A stretch of DNA of 64,000 nt from a virus. Position numbers and translations under genes: made by a program. Of this stretch, positions 48,381-55,891 are shown piece by piece. The notes under the pieces were generated by a model. It worked only from the letters and a program-made list of their open reading frames with translations, searched no databases and was not told the origin of the DNA. Position 1 is the stretch's first letter. The number at the start of each line of letters is the position of its first letter. The stretch lies in the IMG/VR virus record IMGVR_UViG_3300042691_029560, positions 1-64,000 of that record. The stretch is one strand, 5' to 3'.

Positions 48381-49499
48381 TTAACCGTGTACGAAATAGC
48401 CTAATGCAAATGCAAGAGCTGTATTAAATCCAGACTTGCCCTTAGACTGCCCGTAGATCCAAGCATCCTTGATCTGGCTAACGGCTTCATAGCCTTTTCC
48501 AGAGAATTCAGCAATATCTAGGACTGCATCATCATTACGCTTGTACTCGCCAGGCTTTCTAACAGTTACGGTTAGACCGTTTTTAACTGCAGCTGAAGCC
48601 ACAAGTGGGTCAATGCTTAGGGCCTTAGGGTGAGTATGAGGCAGCAAATCAGCGTCATCGGTTGAGAATGTTGTTAGCAACTTCTCACTACCAATCTGAG
48701 ACAAGAAGTTCTGTACTCGGCTAATTGCAAAGCGGTGGCGGGTTGTGCCTTCGGACATTTCACCAGCGTACTTTCTAGCTCCACGGCGGTAAACGGTCTT
48801 GCACTTAGCAAAAGTAGTCTTTAGGCCATCCTGAGCAGAAGCGTTGTAGTTGTCAACAAGTGATCGCAGCTCTGCTTCAACGTTGGTTGGAAGCACTAGT
48901 TCGCGAGAACGTCCAGATGCAAAGAATGCAGTTCCGTCTTGGTCATAACCATCTAGGAATGCAAGCTCGTCGTCCCAGCCGTCCTGAGAAATTGGAACTA
49001 TAGGAGACTCAACGTCAACAATCATAATTGTGCTAGTCGATGGGACCTGCATTCCTAGAGTTGCAGCCAACTGCCACTGCCACTTCTGGTGCATGTCTAT
49101 TCGCTCGGCAATAAAGTTTGCAACTCCCTGCTCATTGCAGCCATTTGCACAGTCAAAAGTCTGAACAAGGTGAGAGATAAGTTTACCGTTGACGTCAAGT
49201 AAAGACGAAACCATACGAGTCGGGTCGCTAGAGATTATCTTCTCTGGAACACAGGTCGCAAGGTCGTTGAACTCTGACATCATAAATGGAGCGTCAAAGC
49301 CGAGCTTGCGGATGTTCTCCGCCAGTGGGTCTAGCGATCCAGATACGTCTTCGTAAATGTCGCCAAAAAACTCGTGGAACTCTCTGAAGTCCATGCCTTT
49401 GACGTTCCAGTGATAGCCGTGAGAAACGTGATACATAACAGCAGCGTTTGCAAGTGCTGTAGATAGCTTGTCTCTTAGATCGGTTTTTGAGTGAGTCAT
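48381..49499 (-). CDS. Dps/ferritin-like domain fused to phage head-module domain, 372 aa
   Basis: Residues 1-155 are a Dps-type four-helix domain: YHWNVKGMDFREFHEFFGD, then SLDPLAENIRKLG, and later FIAERIDMHQKWQWQLAATL. Aligned by eye to E. coli Dps, the ferroxidase ligands H51, H63, D78 and E82 correspond to H30, H42, D57 and E61. The position of D67 is Gly46, with Asp47 next to it. The remaining 200 residues contain KTTFAKCKTVYRRGARKYAG, RHRFAISRVQNFL and DADLLPHTHP, a segment widely found in phage head-module proteins. Dps proteins oxidise and store iron and shield DNA. Here the domain is inserted in the portal-capsid block, so a virion or packaging-linked role is plausible. Confidence 0.85.
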   Translation of the reverse strand: MTHSKTDLRDKLSTALANAAVMYHVSHGYHWNVKGMDFREFHEFFGDIYEDVSGSLDPLAENIRKLGFDAPFMMSEFNDLATCVPEKIISSDPTRMVSSLLDVNGKLISHLVQTFDCANGCNEQGVANFIAERIDMHQKWQWQLAATLGMQVPSTSTIMIVDVESPIVPISQDGWDDELAFLDGYDQDGTAFFASGRSRELVLPTNVEAELRSLVDNYNASAQDGLKTTFAKCKTVYRRGARKYAGEMSEGTTRHRFAISRVQNFLSQIGSEKLLTTFSTDDADLLPHTHPKALSIDPLVASAAVKNGLTVTVRKPGEYKRNDDAVLDIAEFSGKGYEAVSQIKDAWIYGQSKGKSGFNTALAFALGYFVHG

Positions 49500-49508
49500 C
49501 TTTTTACC

Positions 49509-51269
49509 TTACTGTGGTTCCGCTAGCGGAATTGGGGGAGCCTCCGGGTTTTCCTGGGCCGGAGCTTCTTGGGTTGGAGCTCCAGAAGGCGGAATTGCCT
49601 CTGGAGTTGGAGCTGCGGGAGCAGCGGGAGCAGGAGCAGGGGCACCTGGTTGTGCGCCTTGTAGCATCTGCTCTAAGCCTGGTGGAATTGGAGCAACAGA
49701 AGTTGCCTGTGATGCAGCACGGGTAGCTTCCATAACTTCTGGAGCGACTGCGTTTAGCATAGCTTCGGTAAGTTCTGGCGTGATCATACCCTTGTCCATA
49801 ATCATACGTAGAGCAACCTCTGTTGGACTTGGTGCATCCTGGTCTGAGAATCCGTGAGCACGTCTCCAAGTGTCGTAAGAAACTGCCATCTTCTCAAAGC
49901 CGGAGTCTGCATCCATTGCTCGGTCGTTACGAGTTGCAACTGCTGATGGGTCATACCAAGCAACAACTCTCTCGACTTCAGTGCGCGAGAAGCCATTGGC
50001 TAGAAGATATGGACGTAAGTAAACAACAGTAATCGCGTCTGCAATTAAAAGCATAAGTGGCTCAATGTGAGCCTTGTAAAGTGACTCGTCGATCTGAACC
50101 GCGTTTGAATACTTTACGTTTGCAAGACCAGTAACAATATCCTTAGGAACGTCGAGACCTTGCAGAATACGCTCTAGTACACGGTCAGCACGTTGAACAA
50201 GAGTTGCATCGAATGAACGCTCAAACTTGAACTGCTTAATCTTGTCACCAAGTTCCGCAGGACCACGAATGATCAGAGGAACAACTGCGGATGCAGAATC
50301 CTCGTCACGAATCGGAGTGGTCATCGCGTCGATTAGCTGGTCTTCAAATTCATCTGCCATCTCTTCTGGAGTTGGTTCAGCGGAAAGACCGTCTGCATCA
50401 TCGTACGGATAACTAGGGTCCGGAGTTGCGGCTACGGACAGGCCATCAGGCAGATAGAGCGCACCAGCGTTCAGACGGGAACGCGCCGTTGCACGGAACG
50501 TACGGTTTAGCAACAGTAGTTCTGCGCAAAGATCTAGAAGGCCACGTAAGCTCGAATCAGCTTCTTCAGAAAAACGTGGGTGAGCTCGCCAAATACGTCC
50601 TACGAACGCATTTGGTGGAAGTTTGATTCCCATGCCTTTACCATTTGCTGTTCCTTGTAGCATTTCACGACGGGCAATAACAGAGTACTGTCCTTTGGTG
50701 TCAATCTGCAGTTCGTCAATTGATCGGATGTCCCAGCTTTCTGGAATTCCAGATCCTTGACGTTCAGGAATTTGTACTAGGTAGCATTCGCCGGTAACAG
50801 ATAGGTTTAGGGCGGCGTCACGCAAAAGACCAGCCTGGCCTCCGTATGCGGAGTCTAGACGTTGAATTGCACGTTCGGCTGCAGAAGCTAGACGTGCTTC
50901 AATTGCATCTGCGTTACGAATTGGAACTGGTGCTTCTGCTGGATCAATAATGACCGCAGCGTAAAGACGAATACGAGAAACAACGGAAGCAACGAGTGAG
51001 AATGCGTATTTGATTTCACCGATCGCGTCGTAGTATTCCCAAGCTTCAGACTGCCACGCAGAAGAAGATGCTAGACGTCGGTTTCTAAATTGCTCGGCTT
51101 CGGTTCTGTCGTTCAGTTTAATCTGAGCAGCGGCAGCAGTAAGTGGACGTGGTTGATTATAACTTACCGAGGTCGCCGGAATGTATCCGTACGGAATTGG
51201 TAGAGACGTAGGTGGAAGTGGCATCGAGGTATTGCGACTTCGAGCTGGTTCACGTCTGAAAACTGCCAT
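49509..51269 (-). CDS. Portal protein, 586 aa
   Basis: The order terminase, portal, protease, capsid and the sequence both indicate a portal. Characteristic pieces are AWEYYDAIGEIKYAFSLVAS near residue 75, then a conserved ALNLSVTGECYLVQIPERQ, SGIPESWDIRSIDELQI, and the stem region (LERILQGLDVPKDIVTGLAN, then NAVQIDESLYKAHIEPLMLL). The C-terminal 90 residues are Pro/Ala/Glu-rich and probably disordered. The ATG at 51269 follows an AGGAGCC site. Confidence 0.9.
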   Translation of the reverse strand: MAVFRREPARSRNTSMPLPPTSLPIPYGYIPATSVSYNQPRPLTAAAAQIKLNDRTEAEQFRNRRLASSSAWQSEAWEYYDAIGEIKYAFSLVASVVSRIRLYAAVIIDPAEAPVPIRNADAIEARLASAAERAIQRLDSAYGGQAGLLRDAALNLSVTGECYLVQIPERQGSGIPESWDIRSIDELQIDTKGQYSVIARREMLQGTANGKGMGIKLPPNAFVGRIWRAHPRFSEEADSSLRGLLDLCAELLLLNRTFRATARSRLNAGALYLPDGLSVAATPDPSYPYDDADGLSAEPTPEEMADEFEDQLIDAMTTPIRDEDSASAVVPLIIRGPAELGDKIKQFKFERSFDATLVQRADRVLERILQGLDVPKDIVTGLANVKYSNAVQIDESLYKAHIEPLMLLIADAITVVYLRPYLLANGFSRTEVERVVAWYDPSAVATRNDRAMDADSGFEKMAVSYDTWRRAHGFSDQDAPSPTEVALRMIMDKGMITPELTEAMLNAVAPEVMEATRAASQATSVAPIPPGLEQMLQGAQPGAPAPAPAAPAAPTPEAIPPSGAPTQEAPAQENPEAPPIPLAEPQ

Positions 51270-51292
51270 TGGAGGCTCCTGTAGTTATCTAG

Positions 51293-51586
51293 TTAGTTGT
51301 CGAGCTTGTTAGTTACTAGACCTGCAATTGCAGAAAGGGCTAGCGGCAGCAAGCAAACAAACGTTACTGATGGATATATTGTATATGAAATAGTGACTAG
51401 TGATCCGAACCAAATGCTCATACACCAGTTGCATGTGAATAAATAGCCGAATGTGGTTGATGGTGGAAAGCGTTTCCACACACGTTGACGTAGGGCATCA
51501 AAAATAACGTCGGTTGTAAATAGACGTGCAAGTCTAAACGTTCCGAGAGATAGAACTAAGAGTTGAATTAGGGTTAGATCGTTCAT
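51293..51586 (-). CDS. DUF1360-like small membrane protein, 97 aa
   Basis: The product begins MNDLTLIQLLVLSLGTFRLA and contains LFTCNWCMSIWFGSLVTISY, the Cys-x-Trp-Cys-x-Ser-x-Trp signature of the DUF1360 family. A second hydrophobic segment (VTFVCLLPLALSAIAGLVTN) follows. DUF1360 proteins occur in phages and Bacillus, where a related protein is tied to sporulation, but the phage role is unknown. I chose the start at 51586 because it overlaps the preceding stop in ATGA. The longer upstream frame would overlap the neighbour. Confidence 0.8.
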   Translation of the reverse strand: MNDLTLIQLLVLSLGTFRLARLFTTDVIFDALRQRVWKRFPPSTTFGYLFTCNWCMSIWFGSLVTISYTIYPSVTFVCLLPLALSAIAGLVTNKLDN

Positions 51587-51951
51587 TGAGTAGGGTCCAG
51601 TATCGAGCTTAGAGTGCGGTATGGATTCCACGCACGAAGACGTGAGCCACAGCCGCAAGAGTTATCTTTTTGGAATGCAAGCATCTTACCAGACGTCGTT
51701 AAAACGCGATATACGCCTGATTGAGAGTCTGCAGGAAAGTATGAAAGATACGTCTCGTGGAAGACGATCTGAGGGCCCTCTGGGGCATCTGAGGCCACTG
51801 TGACGTGTGTGTCAGAGACTATTACACGGGTCGTAGAGACGTAGAAGGTTCCAAGGATGTGAGAGATTGGATTTAGCTCAAAGACGTCCCTAAGGGCACC
51901 TGCAGGGGCCGCAGAAAAGTGTGCAGGAAAGACATCGGCTAGTATTCTCAT
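51583..51951 (-). CDS. Conserved-type phage protein with CGCGSRLR motif, 122 aa
   Basis: The 122-residue product is beta-rich and ends in FQKDNSCGCGSRLRAWNPYR followed by SILDP. Small proteins with a CGCG-S-R-L-R ending are frequent upstream of the portal in actinophages. The Cys-Gly-Cys-Gly pattern may bind zinc. The function is unknown. It begins in a TAATG overlap with the HTH gene before it and ends in an ATGA overlap with the DUF1360-like gene, so the three genes form a tightly coupled set. Confidence 0.75.
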   Translation of the reverse strand: MRILADVFPAHFSAAPAGALRDVFELNPISHILGTFYVSTTRVIVSDTHVTVASDAPEGPQIVFHETYLSYFPADSQSGVYRVLTTSGKMLAFQKDNSCGCGSRLRAWNPYRTLSSILDPTQ

Positions 51952-52448
51952 TAGCTACCTAGTCTACGGGATATGGCTCGATGTGTGACTCCAGCTGCCC
52001 TGGCTATGTCAGCAATCGAGACGTTGTTGGCTCGAAGATCTTTAGCCATTTGAGTGAAAAGGGAATTGGCTACAGACTCAGGAGAAGATGACGCCATACC
52101 GGAACGGAAACGTCGGGCCAGGGGTGCTAGACGTCGGAGTTCTTCAGCGGTGATCGGAGGAACACCGGGGGATTTAGGAGTCTTTCTTTGATAGCCGTTG
52201 GCCGACGTTTTTAATGTTGGATCGGGAATAGGGACGTCGACGGTAACGTTTGGAGAAGGTCTATCCACCCAAGCTTTGACAGACGAACGTCCTTTCGGTG
52301 GATAGAGAGCGGACCCGATTGCGGAAAGGGTCCAACCCCCACGAAAGAGTTGCTGAACTCGGAGGACTTTGTGATCGTAGTCGAGAGAGTTTAGAAAAAG
52401 GGTTTCCGTTTGTGGAAGCTTTTGATTACGAGCTGGACGTCTGGACAT
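51951..52448 (-). CDS. Double helix-turn-helix protein, first gene of virion operon, 165 aa
   Basis: Two HTH-like segments are visible: VLRVQQLFRGGWTLSAIGSA in the N-terminal half and IADIARAAGVTHRAISRRLG at the C-terminus. They are joined by a basic Pro-rich linker with LRRLAPLARRFRSG. The layout matches the 187-residue protein encoded just upstream of the terminase (55.9-56.5 kb), so the two look like paralogues. Roles could be small terminase, DNA-binding late regulator or both. No ribosome site precedes the ATG at 52448; a TAAACT -10-like box ends 6 bases before it, so a leaderless message is possible. Confidence 0.78.
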   Translation of the reverse strand: MSRRPARNQKLPQTETLFLNSLDYDHKVLRVQQLFRGGWTLSAIGSALYPPKGRSSVKAWVDRPSPNVTVDVPIPDPTLKTSANGYQRKTPKSPGVPPITAEELRRLAPLARRFRSGMASSSPESVANSLFTQMAKDLRANNVSIADIARAAGVTHRAISRRLGS

Positions 52449-52602
52449 GTGTACAGTTTATCAGAAGATGAGACATTGATTGCGGCTGTACTGTGCGTAA
52501 AAATGATACATTAACGTTTTTTGACTTTGGGCTGCGAGACGGCAACGCATGTTTTTCGCGTGCCGTCAAAACGTTTCCTGAATAATTCCTGAAAATCACA
52601 AG

Positions 52603-52621
52603 TTAGGTTAGGCTAACCTAA
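52603..52621 (+). promoter_or_regulatory. Perfect 19-bp DtxR/IdeR iron box, copy 1
   Basis: The sequence TTAGGTTAGGCTAACCTAA is a palindrome around a central G and equals the published consensus for the iron-dependent repressors DtxR and IdeR (TTAGGTTAGSCTAACCTAA, S = G or C). The symmetry extends to 29 bases (52598-52626) with matched ACAA/TTGT ends. It lies 155 bases upstream of the first virion-operon gene. In DtxR-type regulation, Fe(II)-loaded repressor binds such sites. Confidence 0.87.
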
Positions 52622-52679
52622 GTTGTCTTGCGTGTAATGTGTGGGGGGTGGACGCAACTTCTAACGAACCAGACCAGAC

Positions 52680-52708
52680 TTTATAAGTTAGGTTAGCCTA
52701 ACCTAACC
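52680..52708 (-). promoter_or_regulatory. Candidate leftward promoter overlapped by iron box
   Basis: On the minus strand a TATAAA box (52680-52685) sits just downstream of iron box copy 2. The -35 region would therefore lie within or at the far edge of the iron box (TTGGTT or GGTTAG). This placement of the operator between -35 and -10 is the classical repression geometry. The -35 match is weak, so the exact start site is uncertain. It would drive the head-tail genes with a leader of about 225 bases that contains iron box copy 1. Confidence 0.5.
52688..52706 (+). promoter_or_regulatory. Perfect 19-bp DtxR/IdeR iron box, copy 2
   Basis: TTAGGTTAGCCTAACCTAA differs from copy 1 only at the central base (C instead of G), which is the S position of the consensus. 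The two centres are 85 bases apart, about eight helical turns, so both sites face the same side of the helix. It abuts a TATAAA box at 52680-52685. Confidence 0.87.
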
Positions 52709-52795
52709 AACTACAAACCTGACCAAGCCAAGCAAGTCATTTGGATACAAACAAAGCAACCCAAGCAAGTAGCATAACTTCCAACAGACTTCTAA

Positions 52796-53104
52796 CGAGC
52801 TGAGCTACGAGCTGAGCTACAAGCTAGCTATGAGCTGAGCTAGCTCAAAGCTACGAGCTGAGCTACGAGCTGAGCTACAAACTTCTAACGAGCTGAGCTG
52901 AGCTATGGGCTAGCTACTAGCTACGAGCTGAGCTTAGCTGAGCTATGAGCTACTAGCTATGAGCTGAGCTACGAGCTACAAGCTACGAGCTATGAGCTAC
53001 TAGCTATGAGCTGAGCTACGAGCCGAGCTGAGCTACGAGCTGAGCTGAGCTATGAGCTAGCTACTAGCTATGAGCTGAGCTGAGCTGAGCTACGAGCTAA
53101 GCTA
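52796..53104. repeat. Tandem GAGCTGAGCTA repeat array, long block
   Basis: About 300 bases consist of overlapping variants of GAGCTGAGCTAC and GAGCTATGAGCTACTAGC. Nearly every unit contains the palindrome AGCT, so the strand can fold into many alternative hairpins. No reading frame of note crosses it, and no gene is predicted on either strand. It lies between the iron boxes and the GATC-rich stretch. Possible roles are an origin, a packaging or terminase site, or a protein-binding array. Confidence 0.8.
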
Positions 53105-53330
53105 GCAAACTATCACCGCATCAACTTACAAAGTTCTATGGTGAAGCAGTAGTGATTAGTAATGACTAACAAACTTATTCCTGTCCGTCTAAACAACACA
53201 TACGGATCCAAATGATAATAAAGCAATGATCAAATAAGCAAAGGCAAATAAATAATTGATCAACAATGATCACAAAGAGAGATCGTGATCAGCGATCATA
53301 AATAATGATCAAACCAATACAAATAACGAT
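53105..53330. other. Non-coding spacer with GATC-rich stretch
   Basis: Between the two repeat blocks lies AT-rich DNA without a convincing gene. From 53224 to 53330 it carries about nine GATC tetramers in contexts such as ATGATCA, TTGATCAA and GATCGTGATCAGCGATC, far denser than the surroundings. AT-richness plus clustered short palindromes is reminiscent of replication origins, but no DnaA box set was recognised. Confidence 0.6.
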
Positions 53331-53344
53331 CCGTATGTCCGTGT

Positions 53345-53510
53345 ATGAGCTGAGCTATGAGCTGAGCTATCCAGCTATCCGTATGAGCTGAGCTATCAAC
53401 TTATAATGAGCTGAGCTATCCGTATGAGCTGAGCTATCAACTTATAATGAGCTGAGCTATCCGTATGAGCTGAGCTATGAGCTACAAGCTGAGCTGAGCT
53501 ATCCGTATAA
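53345..53510. repeat. Tandem GAGCTGAGCTA repeat array, short block
   Basis: A second block repeats GAGCTGAGCTATCCGTAT and GAGCTGAGCTATCAACTTATAAT. The segment from about 53390 to 53475 contains two near-identical units of about 42 bases. Each unit includes a perfect TATAAT on the plus strand, but no -35 partner is evident. The block ends at the long hairpin at 53509. Confidence 0.78.
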
Positions 53511-53551
53511 ATAAATAATCCCCTATCAAGTTGATAAGGGATTATTTATTT
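53509..53551 (-). terminator. Long bidirectional terminator-like hairpin
   Basis: A 19-pair stem with one mismatch (ATAAATAATCCC arm against GGGATTATTTAT arm) and a one-base apparent loop lies 10 bases after the stop of the 112-residue gene. A/T-rich flanks give U-rich ends in both directions. It would stop leftward transcription from the right arm before the repeat and iron-box region, making the virion operon an independent unit. Confidence 0.8.
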
Positions 53552-53560
53552 AGATACAAA

Positions 53561-53899
53561 CTAACCGAATACTACATCGCCAAACAAAGCAACTTGGATA
53601 ATACAATCGGCGTCTTCGGCGTCATAATCAACATCGCTAGGGTCGCTAATAATCTGTTGGCATACTGCCTTAGTGTTGCTGTTGATAGATACTTCACCCG
53701 TAGCAAGTTTTTTGGCTGCGTCAAATAAGTCTTGATAGGTAATAGTTTTTGACGCCCAGCTCTCAACATACTCCGGCAATAGATACACCTTATAAGTTTG
53801 GCTGTCCGGATTATGCTGACCCTTGCTGACCCAATAGCCAATCCAATAGCCACCATCGTCAATAATGTTCTCAATCAGTTCTGCTGTTTCTTGATTCAC
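53561..53899 (-). CDS. Conserved-type hypothetical protein, 112 aa
   Basis: The protein contains IIDDGGYWIGYWVSKGQ, YQDLFDAAKKLATGEVS, and a C-terminus AEDADCIIQVALFGDVVFG. This layout (Gly-Tyr-Trp N-terminus, 'ATGEV' centre and 'ADxIIQxALFGxxVxG' end) is familiar from small-gene regions of actinophages, where the function is unknown. The ATG at 53899 follows GAAAGGAAATC. A strong hairpin follows the stop. Confidence 0.78.
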   Translation of the reverse strand: MNQETAELIENIIDDGGYWIGYWVSKGQHNPDSQTYKVYLLPEYVESWASKTITYQDLFDAAKKLATGEVSINSNTKAVCQQIISDPSDVDYDAEDADCIIQVALFGDVVFG

Positions 53900-53936
53900 T
53901 AGATTTCCTTTCAGTAGTGATTACTAGATAACTATA

Positions 53937-54164
53937 CTACGCTTCGCACTGCCAGCAAGCACAATCGTTATCCCCATAGAGATAAACCCCGTGTTCGCAA
54001 TAATCAGTATTACGCTTCTGCTCTAACGCTTCGCCCATTTGATCAATACTAATGAGCAACCTTTCACTAGCGTTGCCTAGTGATAGTTTGCGATACGCTT
54101 CTTCCAAAGCATAACGCAAGGTTTCAGTGGAATAGTTTTTGTAAGGGTTTTCGGTGTTAGCCAT
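53937..54164 (-). CDS. Small protein with Cys-rich C-terminus, 75 aa
   Basis: Reading from the ATG at 54164 gives MANTENPYKNYSTETLRYAL, then EEAYRKLSLGNASERLLISI, and a C-terminus CEHGVYLYGDNDCACWQCEA. The four Cys and one His suggest a zinc-binding hook. The longer GTG start at 54176 is less likely because GGTGAG sits at good distance from the ATG. It overlaps the end of the preceding gene by 8 bases, implying coupled translation. Function unknown. Confidence 0.7.
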   Translation of the reverse strand: MANTENPYKNYSTETLRYALEEAYRKLSLGNASERLLISIDQMGEALEQKRNTDYCEHGVYLYGDNDCACWQCEA

Positions 54165-54393
54165 TTTGCTCACCACACTTTCGGCAGTTAGTTTCTAGCG
54201 AATGGAAATAGTTTCCACATTGTTTTATTAGACCGAGCTTGGCTAATGTTCTAACTGCTCCTGCTAAACTAGCGACATTTTTACTAGCAACATCGTAAGG
54301 TCTAGCGTTAGCGATTTGCTCGGGTGTTCCAGCGTAGTTCCAACTAACAACATAGGTAAGCATTTTTCGTTGTTGCTGATTTAGTTTTAGCAC
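54157..54393 (-). CDS. Winged-helix-like small protein with Cys pair, 78 aa
   Basis: The 78-residue product starts MLKLNQQQRKMLTYVVSWNY and has a helical HTH-like middle (SLAGAVRTLAKLGLIKQCGN), then CRKCGEQNG at the end. The pattern resembles a small winged-helix DNA-binding protein with a zinc knuckle, but no family is assigned. A TTGCTT-16-TAGCAT promoter-like pair and a GGGAATAAATC motif lie upstream, at 54.42-54.46 kb. Confidence 0.65.
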   Translation of the reverse strand: MLKLNQQQRKMLTYVVSWNYAGTPEQIANARPYDVASKNVASLAGAVRTLAKLGLIKQCGNYFHSLETNCRKCGEQNG

Positions 54394-54468
54394 TTAGGTT
54401 CCCTTTCCGTAGTGGTAAGTCAATGCTACTACATACAACCGACAAAGCAAGGGATTTATTCCCAGAGA

Positions 54469-55881
54469 TTATCTAACTTTAAAGATACCTTTTCTGGATC
54501 CACCAGCTTCGCTTCCACGGGGATTAGGTATCTTTCTACCAGCAACCGATCGGGCTGTAATCTTTCCACCTGTAAATCCCGACGGGGGTTTGATAAGCAA
54601 GGCAGTTAGGGCGTGAACCAGGGCGTCTACCCTGTCCGGTGATTTGCCTTCGCCAGGTATCCAAGAATACATCTGGCTTTCCAATGATCCGAGATAACCT
54701 ATGTGGTGAACCCTACCCTGCTCATAAGCCAATGTGACGGGTTCTGCTCTCAAGGCCTTTCCGTATTTGGAATGGACTTCTAATACTTTTATGTTTGGAT
54801 CTATTGTGTGGATCGCATTCTTCACCAATGCTCCACCTTGGTTCACTTCGGCTACAACAGGGCAACCCCACTTGCGAGCCATCTCTACAACCTTGTTAGC
54901 CCAAACATCGGGACTTCCGTGAACACTTGCGTCTTCCAATACCCAAGCTTGACGCTTGTATAAATCTCTCTCAGCAGTAGACGAAACTACGACAATCCCA
55001 CATTCATCTCTCGGGTTCTCAGCAACGCTAGGGTCAACACCAATGATCCGTAATGGAACGCCAAGTGGCATAGCACCTTGACGATACTGCTCAATCAGTT
55101 CTTCTGTCCACAAAGCACCCTCAACGCTATCTAACATCTCACCATAGATTTCTTGCTGAGCCAAGCGAGTTCCCTCATAAACACCCGTGATAGCGTCAAG
55201 ATAAGCACTAGATAAGTTCCCTGAGTTGTCCAATGTAGACCCACGAGTAATAACTACACGACCCGTCTTCGCTTCTTCTATCAACTTGTAAAGCAATGGA
55301 ACACGCTTCGGTGTTGTAGTGACCATAATCTTAGGATTAGATCCAAGACGAGTTCCAACACGCAAGTTATCAAAGGCAGTCATACCAGCTGCGTCTGGTG
55401 TCTGTCGCCAAGCAGCGATCTCATCTCCCCAAGCGTGAGTAAATTGTGGACCACGAAGCGAGTCTGGTTCATCTGCCGTGAAGCAAGTAGCAACATTTCC
55501 GTTAGGCCAAGTTAGTCTTCGCTTGGATGGTTCATACAAAGGTCTTTCACTAGGGGGAGTCACATTCATAATCCCCGACTCACCTTCTACGATTACATCT
55601 CTAACATCGGCAGCCGTTCTTGCGACTAATGCAAAGCGACGCTGTCCCGTAGTTGTATGCTTCGCTTCTTCACGAACCCATTCAGCAGCAGTTCTAGTCT
55701 TACCAGCACCACGACCAGCAATGTAAGCCCAAATGTTCCAATCACCAGCCGGGGTTTGCTGTTCAGGGCGACCCCAAGCAGACCAATCCCACATAAGCGT
55801 TTCCGGATCCATACCAGCCAATACTCTTGCTTGTTCTTCCGGAGATAGCAAAGCTATCTGTTCCATTAGGGACTTAGCCAT
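54469..55881 (-). CDS. terL: Terminase large subunit, 470 aa
   Basis: The protein has the full packaging ATPase and nuclease layout. Walker A is GRGAGKT at residues 56-62 (within WNIWAYIAGRGAGKT). Walker B ends WGDE at 151-154. The coupling motif is TTTPKR at 188-193. The nuclease domain has GVDPSV with Asp283, then VVAEVNQGGALV and SPDRVDALVHAL near the C-terminus. It packages DNA into the prohead through the portal. It is preceded by an HTH protein that may be the small subunit. The ATG follows AGTAGGAG. It is separated from the portal by 3 kb, including the repeat region, which is unusual. Confidence 0.95.
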   Translation of the reverse strand: MAKSLMEQIALLSPEEQARVLAGMDPETLMWDWSAWGRPEQQTPAGDWNIWAYIAGRGAGKTRTAAEWVREEAKHTTTGQRRFALVARTAADVRDVIVEGESGIMNVTPPSERPLYEPSKRRLTWPNGNVATCFTADEPDSLRGPQFTHAWGDEIAAWRQTPDAAGMTAFDNLRVGTRLGSNPKIMVTTTPKRVPLLYKLIEEAKTGRVVITRGSTLDNSGNLSSAYLDAITGVYEGTRLAQQEIYGEMLDSVEGALWTEELIEQYRQGAMPLGVPLRIIGVDPSVAENPRDECGIVVVSSTAERDLYKRQAWVLEDASVHGSPDVWANKVVEMARKWGCPVVAEVNQGGALVKNAIHTIDPNIKVLEVHSKYGKALRAEPVTLAYEQGRVHHIGYLGSLESQMYSWIPGEGKSPDRVDALVHALTALLIKPPSGFTGGKITARSVAGRKIPNPRGSEAGGSRKGIFKVR

Positions 55882-55891
55882 AAACTCCTAC

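Noticed and set aside
49504-49869. 121-residue Arg/Ser-rich frame overlapping the portal C-terminus
   Set aside because: It is an out-of-phase shadow of the Pro/Ala-rich portal tail.
52796-53510. CRISPR array
   Set aside because: Units are contiguous, short and variable with no unique spacers of constant length; no cas genes.
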